From: Triglochin maritima
Taxonomy: Eukaryota; Streptophyta; Magnoliopsida; Alismatales; Juncaginaceae
Direction of reading: 5' to 3'
Assembly (NCBI GenBank): GCA_963682175.1
Contig: OY821786.1
Coordinates: 20,513,501-20,577,500 of the forward strand
DNA length: 64,000 bases
Shown here: piece after piece, positions 11,101 to 21,106 of the stretch
How the letters are laid out: every line of letters starts with the position of its first letter
Position numbering within the stretch: position 1 is the stretch's first letter
Notes under the pieces: generated by a model
Database searches by the model: none
What the model was told of the DNA's origin: nothing
What the model saw: only the letters and a program-made list of their open reading frames with translations
Program-made: the position numbers and the translations under genes

Positions 11101-11203
11101 AACTCCTTCGGTCGTCGCGGAGGTCTCTGATCGCGACACTTGAGTTGGTTCCCAGTGTGCATACCCGCGAGATCGGGGGGGGGGGGGGGGGGGGGGTGTT
11201 ACA
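8141..11203 (+). repeat. 3' LTR of Tekay-like Gypsy element
   Basis: The LTR runs from TGTAAGACCC to TGTTACA, 3063 bases, a typical long Tekay LTR. A run of 22 G residues (11175-11196) stands just before the end. Around 8290-8370 there are ACGGGTTCGACCCGT and related GGTCGA words. It is followed by TAGGT and then directly by Athila-like gag sequence, showing that the element landed inside that gag. The 5' LTR lies left of the window. Confidence 0.75.
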
Positions 11204-11970
11204 TAGGTCATGTAGGAAGCAAGTGTGCGTCCATTCCTCTTGAGATGGAACATGTCAATGTCATCTATGATAGAGCCAGGAATGACCCATACTCATCATC
11301 TTATAATCCCAGATGGAGAAACTACCTTAATTTTTCGTGGATCCAAAATAATGCCTTGGGTGGTCCTTCAAACTCCTCTCGACAACCTAACCAACCACCC
11401 CAACCTCCCATGCATGCACAATCTTATCAACCACACTAAGCTCAAATCACCAACCAATCAGGTTTCCCAAATTCCAACAATATGAAAACCTGATTCAATT
11501 TGCTTGAGACCTTGACTCATGGACTTGAAAACTCAATGAATTTTTTTATATCAACCACAAGTCAAGTTCTCACTTCAAATCAGCAGTCCATCAAATCTCT
11601 AGAGCTTCAGATGGGCCAATTGACTCAGTTTGTACATGAAAGAGAGAGACGGACTCTGCCTAGCCAGCCTGAGGCTAACCCCCGCATGTACCAGCAACAA
11701 CACATGAAAAATGAGAATGTGGTACCTCGGGGGCGGCAAGTGAACCATGTGGAGGAACTTGTTCACCATGTCAATGCCATTATAACCTTGAGGAATGGAA
11801 AGCAGGTTGACAATCACATTTCCTTGCCACCACCACCACCACCATCTGTGCAGCCCCTCAGTGGGAATGATGATGAAGAAGAGGCCGAGGCGAGGGTAAT
11901 ACACCAACGCCTCCTTCTCAGGCACCGCAGAAAACCTACCTGCCGAAATCTCCTTATCCTAGTAGGTTAA
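11204..11970 (+). pseudogene. gag: Athila-like gag, C-terminal remnant
   Basis: It begins mid zinc knuckle (YIGHVGSKC), where the Tekay-like LTR cut the gene, and runs through the Pro/Asn/Gln-rich C-terminal part (SSYNPRW, ETLTHGLENSM, LELQMGQLTQF). The same order occurs in the minus-strand gag of copy B. There are in-frame stops near 11440 and 11490 and a frameshift near 11890, after the acidic EEEAEA stretch, where the reading leaves the frame that continues into protease. It is non-functional. Confidence 0.75.
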
Positions 11971-11990
11971 CCAAAAAGCAGAGTGACACA

Positions 11991-12596
11991 ATGGATAAGA
12001 TATTAGAGGTCTTTAAGCATGTGAATGTTAACATCCCCTTGTTGGATGTCATCCAACAAATACCTCAATATGCCAAAGTGTTAAAAAATCTCTACACAAC
12101 CAAGAGGAAGACCAATGTTCCTAAGAAAGCATTCTTGGCTACAAATGCAAGCTCACTTTTGTCCAATCCCACCTACACAAAATACAAGGACCCTGGGTGT
12201 CCTACTATTCAGTGTACGATGGGGGACACTAGCATGAGTACTGTATTGATCGATTTAGGATCGGTGGTCAACCTCCTCCCATTTTCTGTTTATCAACAGT
12301 TGAACTTGGGTGAATTGAAACCAACTAAGATCACCCTCCAATTGGCGGATAGATACATTCGTATTCCAAAAGGGGTTATCGAGGACGTGCTTATCAAAGT
12401 TGCAGATTTTATATTTCCAGTAGATTTTGTTGTCCTCGATACCAATCTTGTTGCGAACACCCACTCTCAGATACCTTTGATTTTGGGTAGACCATTTCTG
12501 GCAACCTCCAATGCCTTTATTAATTGTAGAAATGGTCTCATGAAACTCTCATTCGGTAACATGAGTGCCGAGTTTCATGTATTCAACTCTGGTTAG
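11991..12596 (+). pseudogene. Athila-type aspartic protease domain
   Basis: 201 readable residues. It carries the block typical of Athila-type retropepsins: NIPLLDVIQQIPQYAKVLK, then the active-site region IDLGSVVNLLPFSVY, LQLADR, the flap-like VLIKVADFIFPVDFVVLD and ILGRPFLATSNA. The catalytic Asp is followed by Leu-Gly rather than Thr/Ser-Gly, as is usual in Athila proteases. In a working element it would cut the Gag polyprotein. Here it is separated from gag by a frameshift and from the tail by a stop at 12594. Confidence 0.75.
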
Positions 12597-13285
12597 CAAC
12601 GAGAGCCCATGGACCAACCTTTAAATCTCAATCTCATCCGTCAATTAGAGAAAGCACCGCAAAATCAACGAACACCCCTAACCAATGGAACCCATTGAGA
12701 ATGTTTATCGGCCCAGCGAACTCATTTCTTGTCTTTGCAATGCAACAGAGTGAGCTGACATCAAACATGAATCTACAAAGGGAGTGTTCGTTGCTTGATT
12801 CAGTTGAGACCATTAGTGAGGGGGACACACCTCAGCATATGCCAATTCTAGAAGGTTTCGTCACCTCGTGTCCCAGAGCTATTGAGCCCTTTGAGCTTCA
12901 TATTGACTCCAACAAGGACCCACCTACGACCGAGCTTATGCATGCTAATATACAGGAGGTTGGGTGGTCCTTGTTGGATGACTTGGGGAGAAGCCCAATT
13001 CTTAGTGAAGCAAGTGTGCAACATCCCTCGAATGAGCATGAGGAACTCATTCCGATGTACCCACCTATTTGTTGGAGGGTTTTGTTCGATGAGCAACTAA
13101 ACTCTAGTGAGGCAACACAACTCCACTCATTCATGTTGCCTACACCCAACCAATATCATGAGGGGTTTGAGCCTTTCAGCTTTGACCTTTCACCCCTCAT
13201 GACACGTCAGAGTACCAGTGATGTTTGCCCATCTTGGCAAATCTCTGGTCCACATAACTCGATGTTCTCATTTGATGTTCCTTGA
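12597..13285 (+). pseudogene. C-terminal tail of gag-protease polyprotein
   Basis: The tail aligns with the last ~230 residues of the copy-B polyprotein (shared RECSL, HIDSNKDPP, GRSPILS, FEPFSFDLSPLM and the C-terminus FSFDVP). A stop near 12700 and a frame change before 12735 break it. No enzyme domain is recognisable. The shared end shows that the polyprotein stops here by design of the family rather than by chance in one copy. Confidence 0.6.
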
Positions 13286-13726
13286 CCAAATGATAATGAG
13301 AATATCTTTGTTAATGTATATATCTTGTTTACAAAAAATACAAAAAGAAAAGAAAAAAAGAAGAGAAAAAAAGAAAAAAAAACAATAAAAGACTCCATAA
13401 TTGAGCATTGGTTGTTGTGACCCCAACCTTTGAGTATTTGTGCCCCATTTTCTTTGACGTATTTGTCTCTCTTCTTAAGCATCTTACAAGTTCTTGGGAA
13501 TTCAGGGTTATGTTCATCAACATGACCATGAAACTTTCCTTGTGCTTCACGTTGGTGAGATTTTTTCTTTTTCATGCATAAATCCAAGTAGTTTCATACT
13601 CACATTCATTGAGGATAATACATGAAGTAAGTGTGGTGGGTGTTTTCTTTTGTTTGAATTGTTAGGGTCATGATAGTGTGCTGCATTTAATATTGATATA
13701 TCTGTCTGTCATGATCCTTGGGTGAC
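13286..13726 (+). other. 3' non-coding region of Athila-like copy 1, first part
   Basis: A-rich directly after the stop (about 13330-13390), then sequence shared with the 3' regions of copies A, B and C. No gene is seen. Confidence 0.6.
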
Positions 13727-15286
13727 GTGTCTGTTGGCTTTTTGGCCTTAATCTATGTTTTGATGATTTAATTAACCTAATCTTAAGTATGATCATGTAG
13801 AGTAGCACACATATTGTATTGCATATATATTGCTTTGTGCTAACCTCTACAGGTGATCAAGACTCAAGAAAGAAGAAAAATCAAGTCAAGACATGTAATC
13901 AAGCTAGGATTGAAGACATGTAATTTTACCTTTCTTTGAGTATTAGGAACTTATGTGAATTGAGCATAACTTAAGCTAATATGCATGCATTCACACACTA
14001 GGTTCCTTGTAGGAGTCACACAAAATATCATATCATTTGGACTTCATTAGATCACCTAAACACCTAAAACATTGGTCGCCAGTCTACCTGAGTTCGGTCG
14101 ACCGTTCACCGTTCGGTCGACCGGTTATGCACAATATTTGTTATACCAGACCAATCAGTTCAACCGATCACACTTCTGTTAACCATTTACCCAGACCTGT
14201 TCGGTCGACCGGTAGACCTTTGGTCGACCGTTTCGTTTGCTATTTCTGGTAAAAATACGACTGTTATATTTGTCGTATTATACAACGGTCGTATACACAT
14301 TTTTCTCTTAATACACCCCCAAATACTTTTGAACCGGTCGAACAAAATACCTTGTTCGGTCGACCGGTCTTTTAGGGAAAATCTACCTGCTATCGGTCGA
14401 CACATGCTTAGTTCAACCGATCGAGTTTTCCCTCTACCGAACCATGTAGTTCGGTCGACCGGTACCTGTTCGGTCGACCGTTGACTTAAAGAACTTAAGT
14501 GTTAGGTCGACCAGTACCTTTGTTCGGTCAACCGATCCATTAACTTACTCAAGGGTTCGATCGACCGATACACCTTTCGGTCGACCGTTTGTGGACAGAT
14601 TTCTGAATCCGATTTTCTGTTTTGTGTGCTTTGCACAAACCCCAATCAAATCTTGTCCAAACGGCTAGAAATCTTTAGGAGATTATAAATAGAGGTTCAC
14701 ATTTAGTTTTCCACAAGAATTTCACAACTCCAAAGTGTCAAACCTATAGTGAGATTTTCCACAACCTCAAAGCTCCAAATTAGTGATTCCAAAGCCTAAT
14801 TTCCACATCATTCATCACTCAATCATCTAGCAATTGTTGTACTCAATTAGAGAGTGAATCCCACTCAGTTACTTGTGTTGTCAAGTGAGCAAGGGTCTTG
14901 GTGAAAGCCCAAGACACGAGTATAGACTTCGGTGAGAGCCCGAAGTGATCCTCTCGGATTGTGAGAGGAGGTGCCAAGCTCGGCGAGGGTTGTTCGCAAG
15001 CTTGAAGAAGTGTAAAAGGCGTTGCTCCCGGCCCGGAACGGGGAAGCATAGTGAAGACGTAGGCGGAGCTCGTGGAGTCGAGCGGAGCTTGCAAGAGAGG
15101 ACTAGGACCCGGGTGGGGTGCCGAACCTCTATAAAAACCGACGCGTCTTTTGTGGTTTGCATTATCTTTCTTTCTCTACTTGTTTGTTTATTCCGCTGCG
15201 CATTTGATTGCTTAATCAAGTAGAGAATTAGGGATTAGCTTAAAAGTGATTAGTGGACCCATAGACCCACACGATCCTACAGTGTC
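13727..15286 (+). mobile_element. Solo LTR of Sirevirus-like family with GTGTC duplication
   Basis: The LTR proper is 13732-15281, from TGTTGGC to CCTACA, homologous to 4082-5602 in reverse. GTGTC stands on both sides (13727-13731 and 15282-15286). No internal region is left, so the element was removed by LTR-LTR recombination. A TATA-like box (TATAAATA) is near 14683. About seven exact CGGTCGACCG copies plus variants lie at 14095-14590. Uninterrupted homologues of the target exist near 44514-44560, 51108-51140 and 61045-61085. Confidence 0.9.
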
Positions 15287-16396
15287 TTTTTTTGCTTGCC
15301 TAGTGCTTTAAAATTTTCACATTTCTTTCAAAATCTTCATGTGTTTGCGAAAGAAAATGTTTTGTGGGTTTTGTGTGTGTTTAGCATGTGCAAAAACATT
15401 GAGAGGAAAAGTAAAAAGAAAGCTCCCAAAATTGTCTTGAACGTGATGCATTAGGATATCTAGTACAGTGGCTTTAGAACTTATTTAGACGTTAGGATGC
15501 ACCCCGATCTTCCCTCGGGGGGAGCGTAATCATAGGGTTTTAGTAATCAAACAACTAAAGAAGTCCACCCTGAACCTAGTAAGTCAATAATTCGTGTCTG
15601 TTAATATAAGGAAGTTTGTTGTAGTCAAGGACCCTTTAACTCCTGTTGTGAAACATTAAGTGTAGGGGTTTTGGTTCATGTGTAGATAAGAAATAAGTAA
15701 GTAGGTGTTCTCTCTTCTCGCACGGCTCCTATCACTTGGAAAATTAGGTCTGAGGGGACTTTGTGCCTGGTGCTTTCGAGTCATCTGACTTGGGATGCAC
15801 CGACTGAACTCCCATTACACGGGTGGTAGGCATTGCCCTATGTGGAGAAGTAGGGAAAGGTATACGTGATAGTGTAAGTTCTCATAGGCAATGATGCACG
15901 AAACTCGACCCTAGGAGATCAAACACCAACCAATGTAATGCACCAAAGAAAAGAAAAAAAATGGTAATGCAAATAACAACCTTAATGGACTTTACACTTT
16001 GTATCACTTGAGGGTGTTGAGGTTGTCCATGTCTTCACTTAAGTCCTTAATTAACTTGCATGAATGGTTCATTAGGCTAGGTGTGTGGGTTGGATACATA
16101 TATAGAGTCGGCCCGTCAGATTACCGTGTCCAATGATTGACAAAAATAAGTCCATCGAGTCGAGTTTCTAGATTGAATATTGCATCTTTGTTCGTATTTT
16201 GTGGGTGTATCTGCTGAAAACTCTCAGGAGACAACACTCCTCATCCTTGGCGACAAGGAGGTTTAACGGCTTGTTACACGTGCCAAGTGCAACCGTGATT
16301 CCTAGGAAAGTGAGTTAGGATTTCCCTGCTTTCCGTATGCTTGTTACTTTCTTTCATTTTTTTCCTCTCCTTGTTTTGCTCGGGACTAGCAAAAGT
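15287..16396 (+). other. 3' non-coding region of Athila-like copy 1, second part
   Basis: It resumes the sequence cut at 13731 and runs to the polypurine tract. It matches, in reverse, 43404-44520 of copy B. No ORF of note. Confidence 0.6.
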
Positions 16397-16411
16397 AAGG
16401 TGTGGGGTATT
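16397..16411 (+). promoter_or_regulatory. Polypurine tract of Athila-like copy 1
   Basis: AAGGTGTGGGGTATT directly precedes the LTR start TGATTGACATC. Copies A, B and C have the same tract in reverse beside their 3' LTRs. Confidence 0.75.
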
Positions 16412-17990
16412 TGATTGACATCATATCATGCATATATTTGTGTATTATATCCTTTATTTTTTGCTTATGCAATGCTACGTAACGAGTTTTATGTTTAAGT
16501 TTCAGAAATAAACATGTTCGAAGAGAAGAGGCATAAAAGGAGCTAAAAGCAAGAAAAAGGACTAAGTTGCAAGACTTATTTACTAAGATGCACAAGAGAG
16601 ACCCGAATGTAAAACTGAAGGGCCAATGTGAAAATCAAGAAACTCCACACCATCATGTGGAGTATTTTGGCAATTAGATTCGGGCCAACACTTCAATAAC
16701 CAAACCGAGTGCACCTCATGTGAAGAATTGAAGAACTAATGAACATATCCGAAAATGGATCGGATCCGGAATTGAAGAACTAAAGAACATATCCACGACC
16801 GTCAATTGGTGGTCCGTTGTCTCCAAATCCGACCCAGTTTCTCCAGGACATGAATTATGTGTTTATGTGTATTTTGGGAAGGTTTTATTAGTCCAACATC
16901 AGGGGATTGTCACCGGTTATCTTTTTTCATGCCTATAAATAGAACTCCTCCTCATTTGTATTCACCTATTGCTTGGTGACATTCTCTCTACTTGGAGTAA
17001 GCCTTGGAGCAAAAACTCAAGGTGAAGAAGAATGCTACTAGTAATGTGAGTCATTTAATAAAATAATTTTTCATTGTTTTGTTATCATGTTGTTTCTTTT
17101 TTTATGCATGCTTAGATTAGTCTTATCTCTTTGATCTTAGGCTAAATTAGTTAGAATGTCTCATTTCTTCTTTAGTTTAATTGCTAGAATCTTGTATAGT
17201 GAGTAGATCCATCCCCTTTGGGGGGTGGAGATGTTGTTCATATATATTGTGAAGTTTGGATGTTTGATGAATTTTTGATTGTGTAGACTTGCATCTTTTG
17301 TATGTTCATTGGGGGTATTTGTAATCATCTACATGTTGGGGAATTTTGATGGGTTTTGCCATAAGATGTAGACACTTCCCATGCTTAGTTTTCTCATGTT
17401 TATTGACTAAGATTTCTTGTTGAATATGCTACATGTTAGTTATGTGTTTGTATTTGTGGTTGCTTGCTTGATTGAAGAAACTTTGTGTTGATGGGTTTTC
17501 CCTTAACGTTTAGACACCTCTCATGCTTACCTTTGTTCTTCACATGAGTTTATGGTTTTTGATGAGTCTTGCCATATCTTTAGACACTTCTCACGCTGAG
17601 CCTAATCTTATGGCAATCAAGTAGTAATTGCCGATACGTTGTGTGAATGGATTGATAAGTTTTGCCACATCTTTAGCACTTCATATGCTTGAAGACACAC
17701 ACACACATGCTTACATGCATCTTTCATCACTTATTTCACTTCATATGTGCACACACTCCACCCTTTAGGGGTTTCTCTTTCTGATTTCCAATCTTTCATG
17801 CTTTCTTTCACATTTCGTACTTATTAGTTTAGTGTAGTTTAGCTTAGCGTAATCTACAACTCTTCTCCCCTTTTTCGCCATCTGATTTCGGTAATACCAG
17901 AGGCTGCTCGCCTCCCTGCGGATGACCCGTACTTGCCTCGTCTTCACCGACGGCTGTACACTTGCTGTCTAAATATAAAACGATTAAACA
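16412..17990 (+). repeat. 3' LTR of Athila-like copy 1
   Basis: It begins TGATTGACATCATATC and ends AAAACGATTAAACA, 1579 bases. A TATA-like box (CTATAAATAG) is near 16933. One decayed palindrome of the GACCG...CGGTC type lies near 16797. The outer flank starts GGAAG at 17991; the matching left duplication is off the window. Confidence 0.75.
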
Positions 17991-20241
17991 GGAAGGCAAT
18001 GGTTTGACAAAAAAAAAGAATATACCTAAGAAGAAGAAAAGAAGAACACGTACCAGCTTCCCAAGCACTCATCGAAACTCAAATTAAGGCCTCAACACAA
18101 CATGCCTTTATGCAAAGTGCAAACCAATGAGATGGAAGCAGCAAATAAACCAACAAAGTAGAAAAAGAAAAAGACCACACAACGTTCACCGGAAAGGAAA
18201 TTTGAAAGTATTAAGGAAAAAATAACTACATAGGATTAGAGAACAAAACGAAGGGTGTAGTGGAACAAAAACAATTTCCAACAACAAAGTGGCCTTCTGA
18301 GGGAATGCTTACTCCTTGTGCTTGTCGGAACTTTAGACATTCAAAGTTGAGTGCATTGCGGATCGAAGACAATAACCCATCGTATTAATAAGGACACCTC
18401 TATGGTGAGTAATTTCAACCAAATATAACCACAAATTCGAACCTTTAAACCAATAAACGTATGTAAGAATCTGACCTTTAAGTCAAGGAAAACTGCAAAA
18501 ATTGCAATGTTTAAAACAAAACCCCTTAAAAGTACATAAAAATCAATAATTTCGAAGGCAAAACATGTAGAAATCCAATCTTCAAACCAAAAACTCTTGG
18601 AAAATACATAAACACAATTTAGAAGCCAAAAATCCAAAAAAATAAGTGCCTCGGAGAATATCACAAAAAGTATCTCATCTCATGTCAATATGCCTCCAAG
18701 TTTTGCTTTAACTTGGCCTCGGTCTCATTGCTCCCACTAGGGTTCTTGTTGGGTGCAACCGCATTAAAACGTATTTGCCTATGGTACGCGTCTTCAGATC
18801 CTCCTTGTTTGCTTTCGAATGTCCCCTCGGTAGTTGCAACCAACAACATAAAAAGTTAACTACCAAACCATATATTTGAATTTGTAGAATTTAAGGATAC
18901 TAGTAAAAGGCAATTAAGTACAATGTATATATTGTGTAGTCAATAAGCAGTTGGTGAAATTGAAGTTGTACAAAATAAAAAAACACGTGGGCAAGACGAC
19001 ATTGTGTGAATCAATCAATCTAGCAGTTGGTGAGTAAGTAGTTCAAAAAATACTATAAAACATTGACAAAACATCATTGGGGCAATCAATCGAATAGTTG
19101 GTGAGAGGGTAAAGAATAAAGCATATGGTGAGGAAATCTAGACATCAAAAACGGAGTTGAATTGTTTGCCGATAAAAAACAATACATTTAGAGAGAAGAA
19201 TAAACATACCAGTTTTGCCAAGCAAATGTCTCAACACAATTTCCTAGTTAACACACGCCTCTGAGCAAACCATCGGCAATGGAAGCTACAAATCCACCTA
19301 ACAAAAAGAAAAACCCAATGTGAACCATAAAGGAAATCCTAGAAAGACTATAGAGGTGTAGAGAACAGGGTGTAGTGGAGGATAGGAGGAGAAGCATGCA
19401 TGTTTCGACATCGAAGATGAACATACGGAAGTTCTTACTCCTTGTATAGGTGCGACAAGTATATGTGCTTATTCCTTGTTGGTCAAAAATGTAGGTGCTG
19501 GAAGTGGAGGGCGTTGTTGACGGTTACCAGAGTCCGATGGTGGCTGAAAAAGGGATGCGTCCATAATTTGAAAGGGGCAAATTATTTGTGTTGGGAAATG
19601 GTGTACGGGTAGGGTGAGGGCTATGCACTTGTATCACCGGAGATGAGGACTGACGACCGATGCCAATAGGCAGAATTTGACCGGTACTGGATGGTGTTAT
19701 TGGTGGTCAACATCGTTGAAGTTCAAAGAGGAACGGTGGTGTTCTAAGGTAGGTGGATCGGGATGCAACCAGTGGCAAACAATACACCATTATAGTTAAT
19801 GTCGGGGAGGGGTGTACATGATCGAGAGGTAGTATAGATGTAGAAGGTGGTGGACTGTGAACTCTAGTTTCATGACGAAGTCGGGGTTTCTTCGAGGATG
19901 AGGTTTAGAGTCGAAGCAGTGGGGTTGTTGGAGATGATTTATGGAAGAGAAAATTGTTGTTGGAAATTTGGGGGTGGTTACGGTGATGTGGGGGTAAAGA
20001 TGTGTTTAGGAGAGGGGGTGTGTGTAGGAGGGACACGTGTAATGAAATTATTGGGTAGAGGGACCACAACAATTTTCAATTACGGAGCACTATATATTTA
20101 TGTTTGATTTGTTGGTGCTACTTTATATTTTTTTCTTTCAAATTCAAACTACATGAAGAAGTTCATCCGTGATTAGTTAATGGCTTATGATTGTATTGCA
20201 GTAACCTTTATTTATAGCTACTAGTGTTTAAGCACGTGTGG
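17991..20241. other. Unclassified sequence with degenerate direct repeats
   Basis: I recognise no protein here. Segments 18045-18320 and 19205-19460 share a scattered similarity and order (taccag, ttactccttgt), suggesting an old duplication about 1.15 kb apart. Around 18940, 19010 and 19085 the phrase AGTTGGTGA recurs about every 70 bases. It may be the degraded target of the Athila-like copy 1 insertion. Confidence 0.3.
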
Positions 20242-20767
20242 TTAATTATAGTTTGCTTTCTTGAACTATGTCTTAGTTTCAGTTTGCTTCCTGAACTTTG
20301 AAATGCATCAATCATCTCCTTATACTTTCGTTTTGTAACACTTTGAATCCTGAAGTTCAATAATCTAATATTTTTCACATATTTGTTGTTATTTCTCAAT
20401 TTTTTGCGTTGTATATCTAATACACTCATAATCCTAACTTTATGTTAAAGTTCGGATCAAATTGGAGGTCAAATCTGGTTTGGATTTGGGTTTACCAATT
20501 TGATTCAAATTCCAACATAATCAGACCTCCAATTTTTTATGATCTTTAACATAAAGTTAGGATTATGAGTGTTTTAGGCAAACAATGCAAATTAATAATA
20601 ATAAATAATGACGAATATGTGTTAAAAATGAGGTCTCAAAATTCAACCAAGAGGAAGGGGGGTAAAGTGTTACAAAATGAAAGTATAGGCAAGGTGATTG
20701 TCGGTTTTTAAAGTTTAGGGGGTAAAGTGAAATCTGAGCATAGTCTAGGAGGACAAACTATAATTAA
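20242..20767. mobile_element. MITE-like foldback element
   Basis: The ends TTAATTATAGTTTG and CAAACTATAATTAA are inverted copies. Similarity between the two halves continues inward, loosely at first, and becomes nearly perfect for about 49 bases on each side of a short loop (20422-20470 and 20524-20573; word CATAATCCTAACTTTATG). There is no coding capacity. No convincing target duplication was seen, so the superfamily is open; long-TIR Mutator-like MITEs are one possibility. Confidence 0.6.
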
Positions 20768-21106
20768 TAAAAAAACGTTGAAATTCAAAGCAGCAAAACG
20801 TCAAGTAAGAATTCAGAACGATGCATTATCAGCTAAAAATGTCAAAATACGACATGAATTGTAGGTATCAACATTAAACACATGCAAATTGGTTTGCCAA
20901 CGTCCTTCACTCCATTGTTCATATGTTGAATATGTATCTTAAATTAGTTGGGATATTATTGTCCCATTTCAAAAGAGCACCTTAGTACAAGACCATACAA
21001 ACCTGTAGTTCAGTCTCCACTCCTGTCTTAAAGCAAAAATAAATACCTAATTATATAAACATCAAAATGAACTTGTAGTTATGATCGAACCTATCATATC
21101 TATAGT
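20768..21106 (-). other. Possible 3' remnant of FAR1-like locus
   Basis: Weak, frame-broken resemblance on the minus strand to the region after the SWIM finger of FAR1 proteins (a YIFN-type block near 20920-20960). Too degraded to call as a gene; otherwise nothing recognised. Confidence 0.2.

Larger units (their letters stand above)
11204..17990 (+). mobile_element. Athila-like gag-protease element (copy 1), 5' end outside window
   Basis: The right part of a Gypsy/Athila-type element: gag remnant, protease, a C-terminal tail, a long 3' non-coding region, polypurine tract and 3' LTR. No RT, RNase H or integrase follows the protease, as in copy B (41992-50603). The 5' part was displaced leftwards by the Tekay-like insertion. 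The solo LTR 13732-15281 interrupts its 3' non-coding region. Confidence 0.75.
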
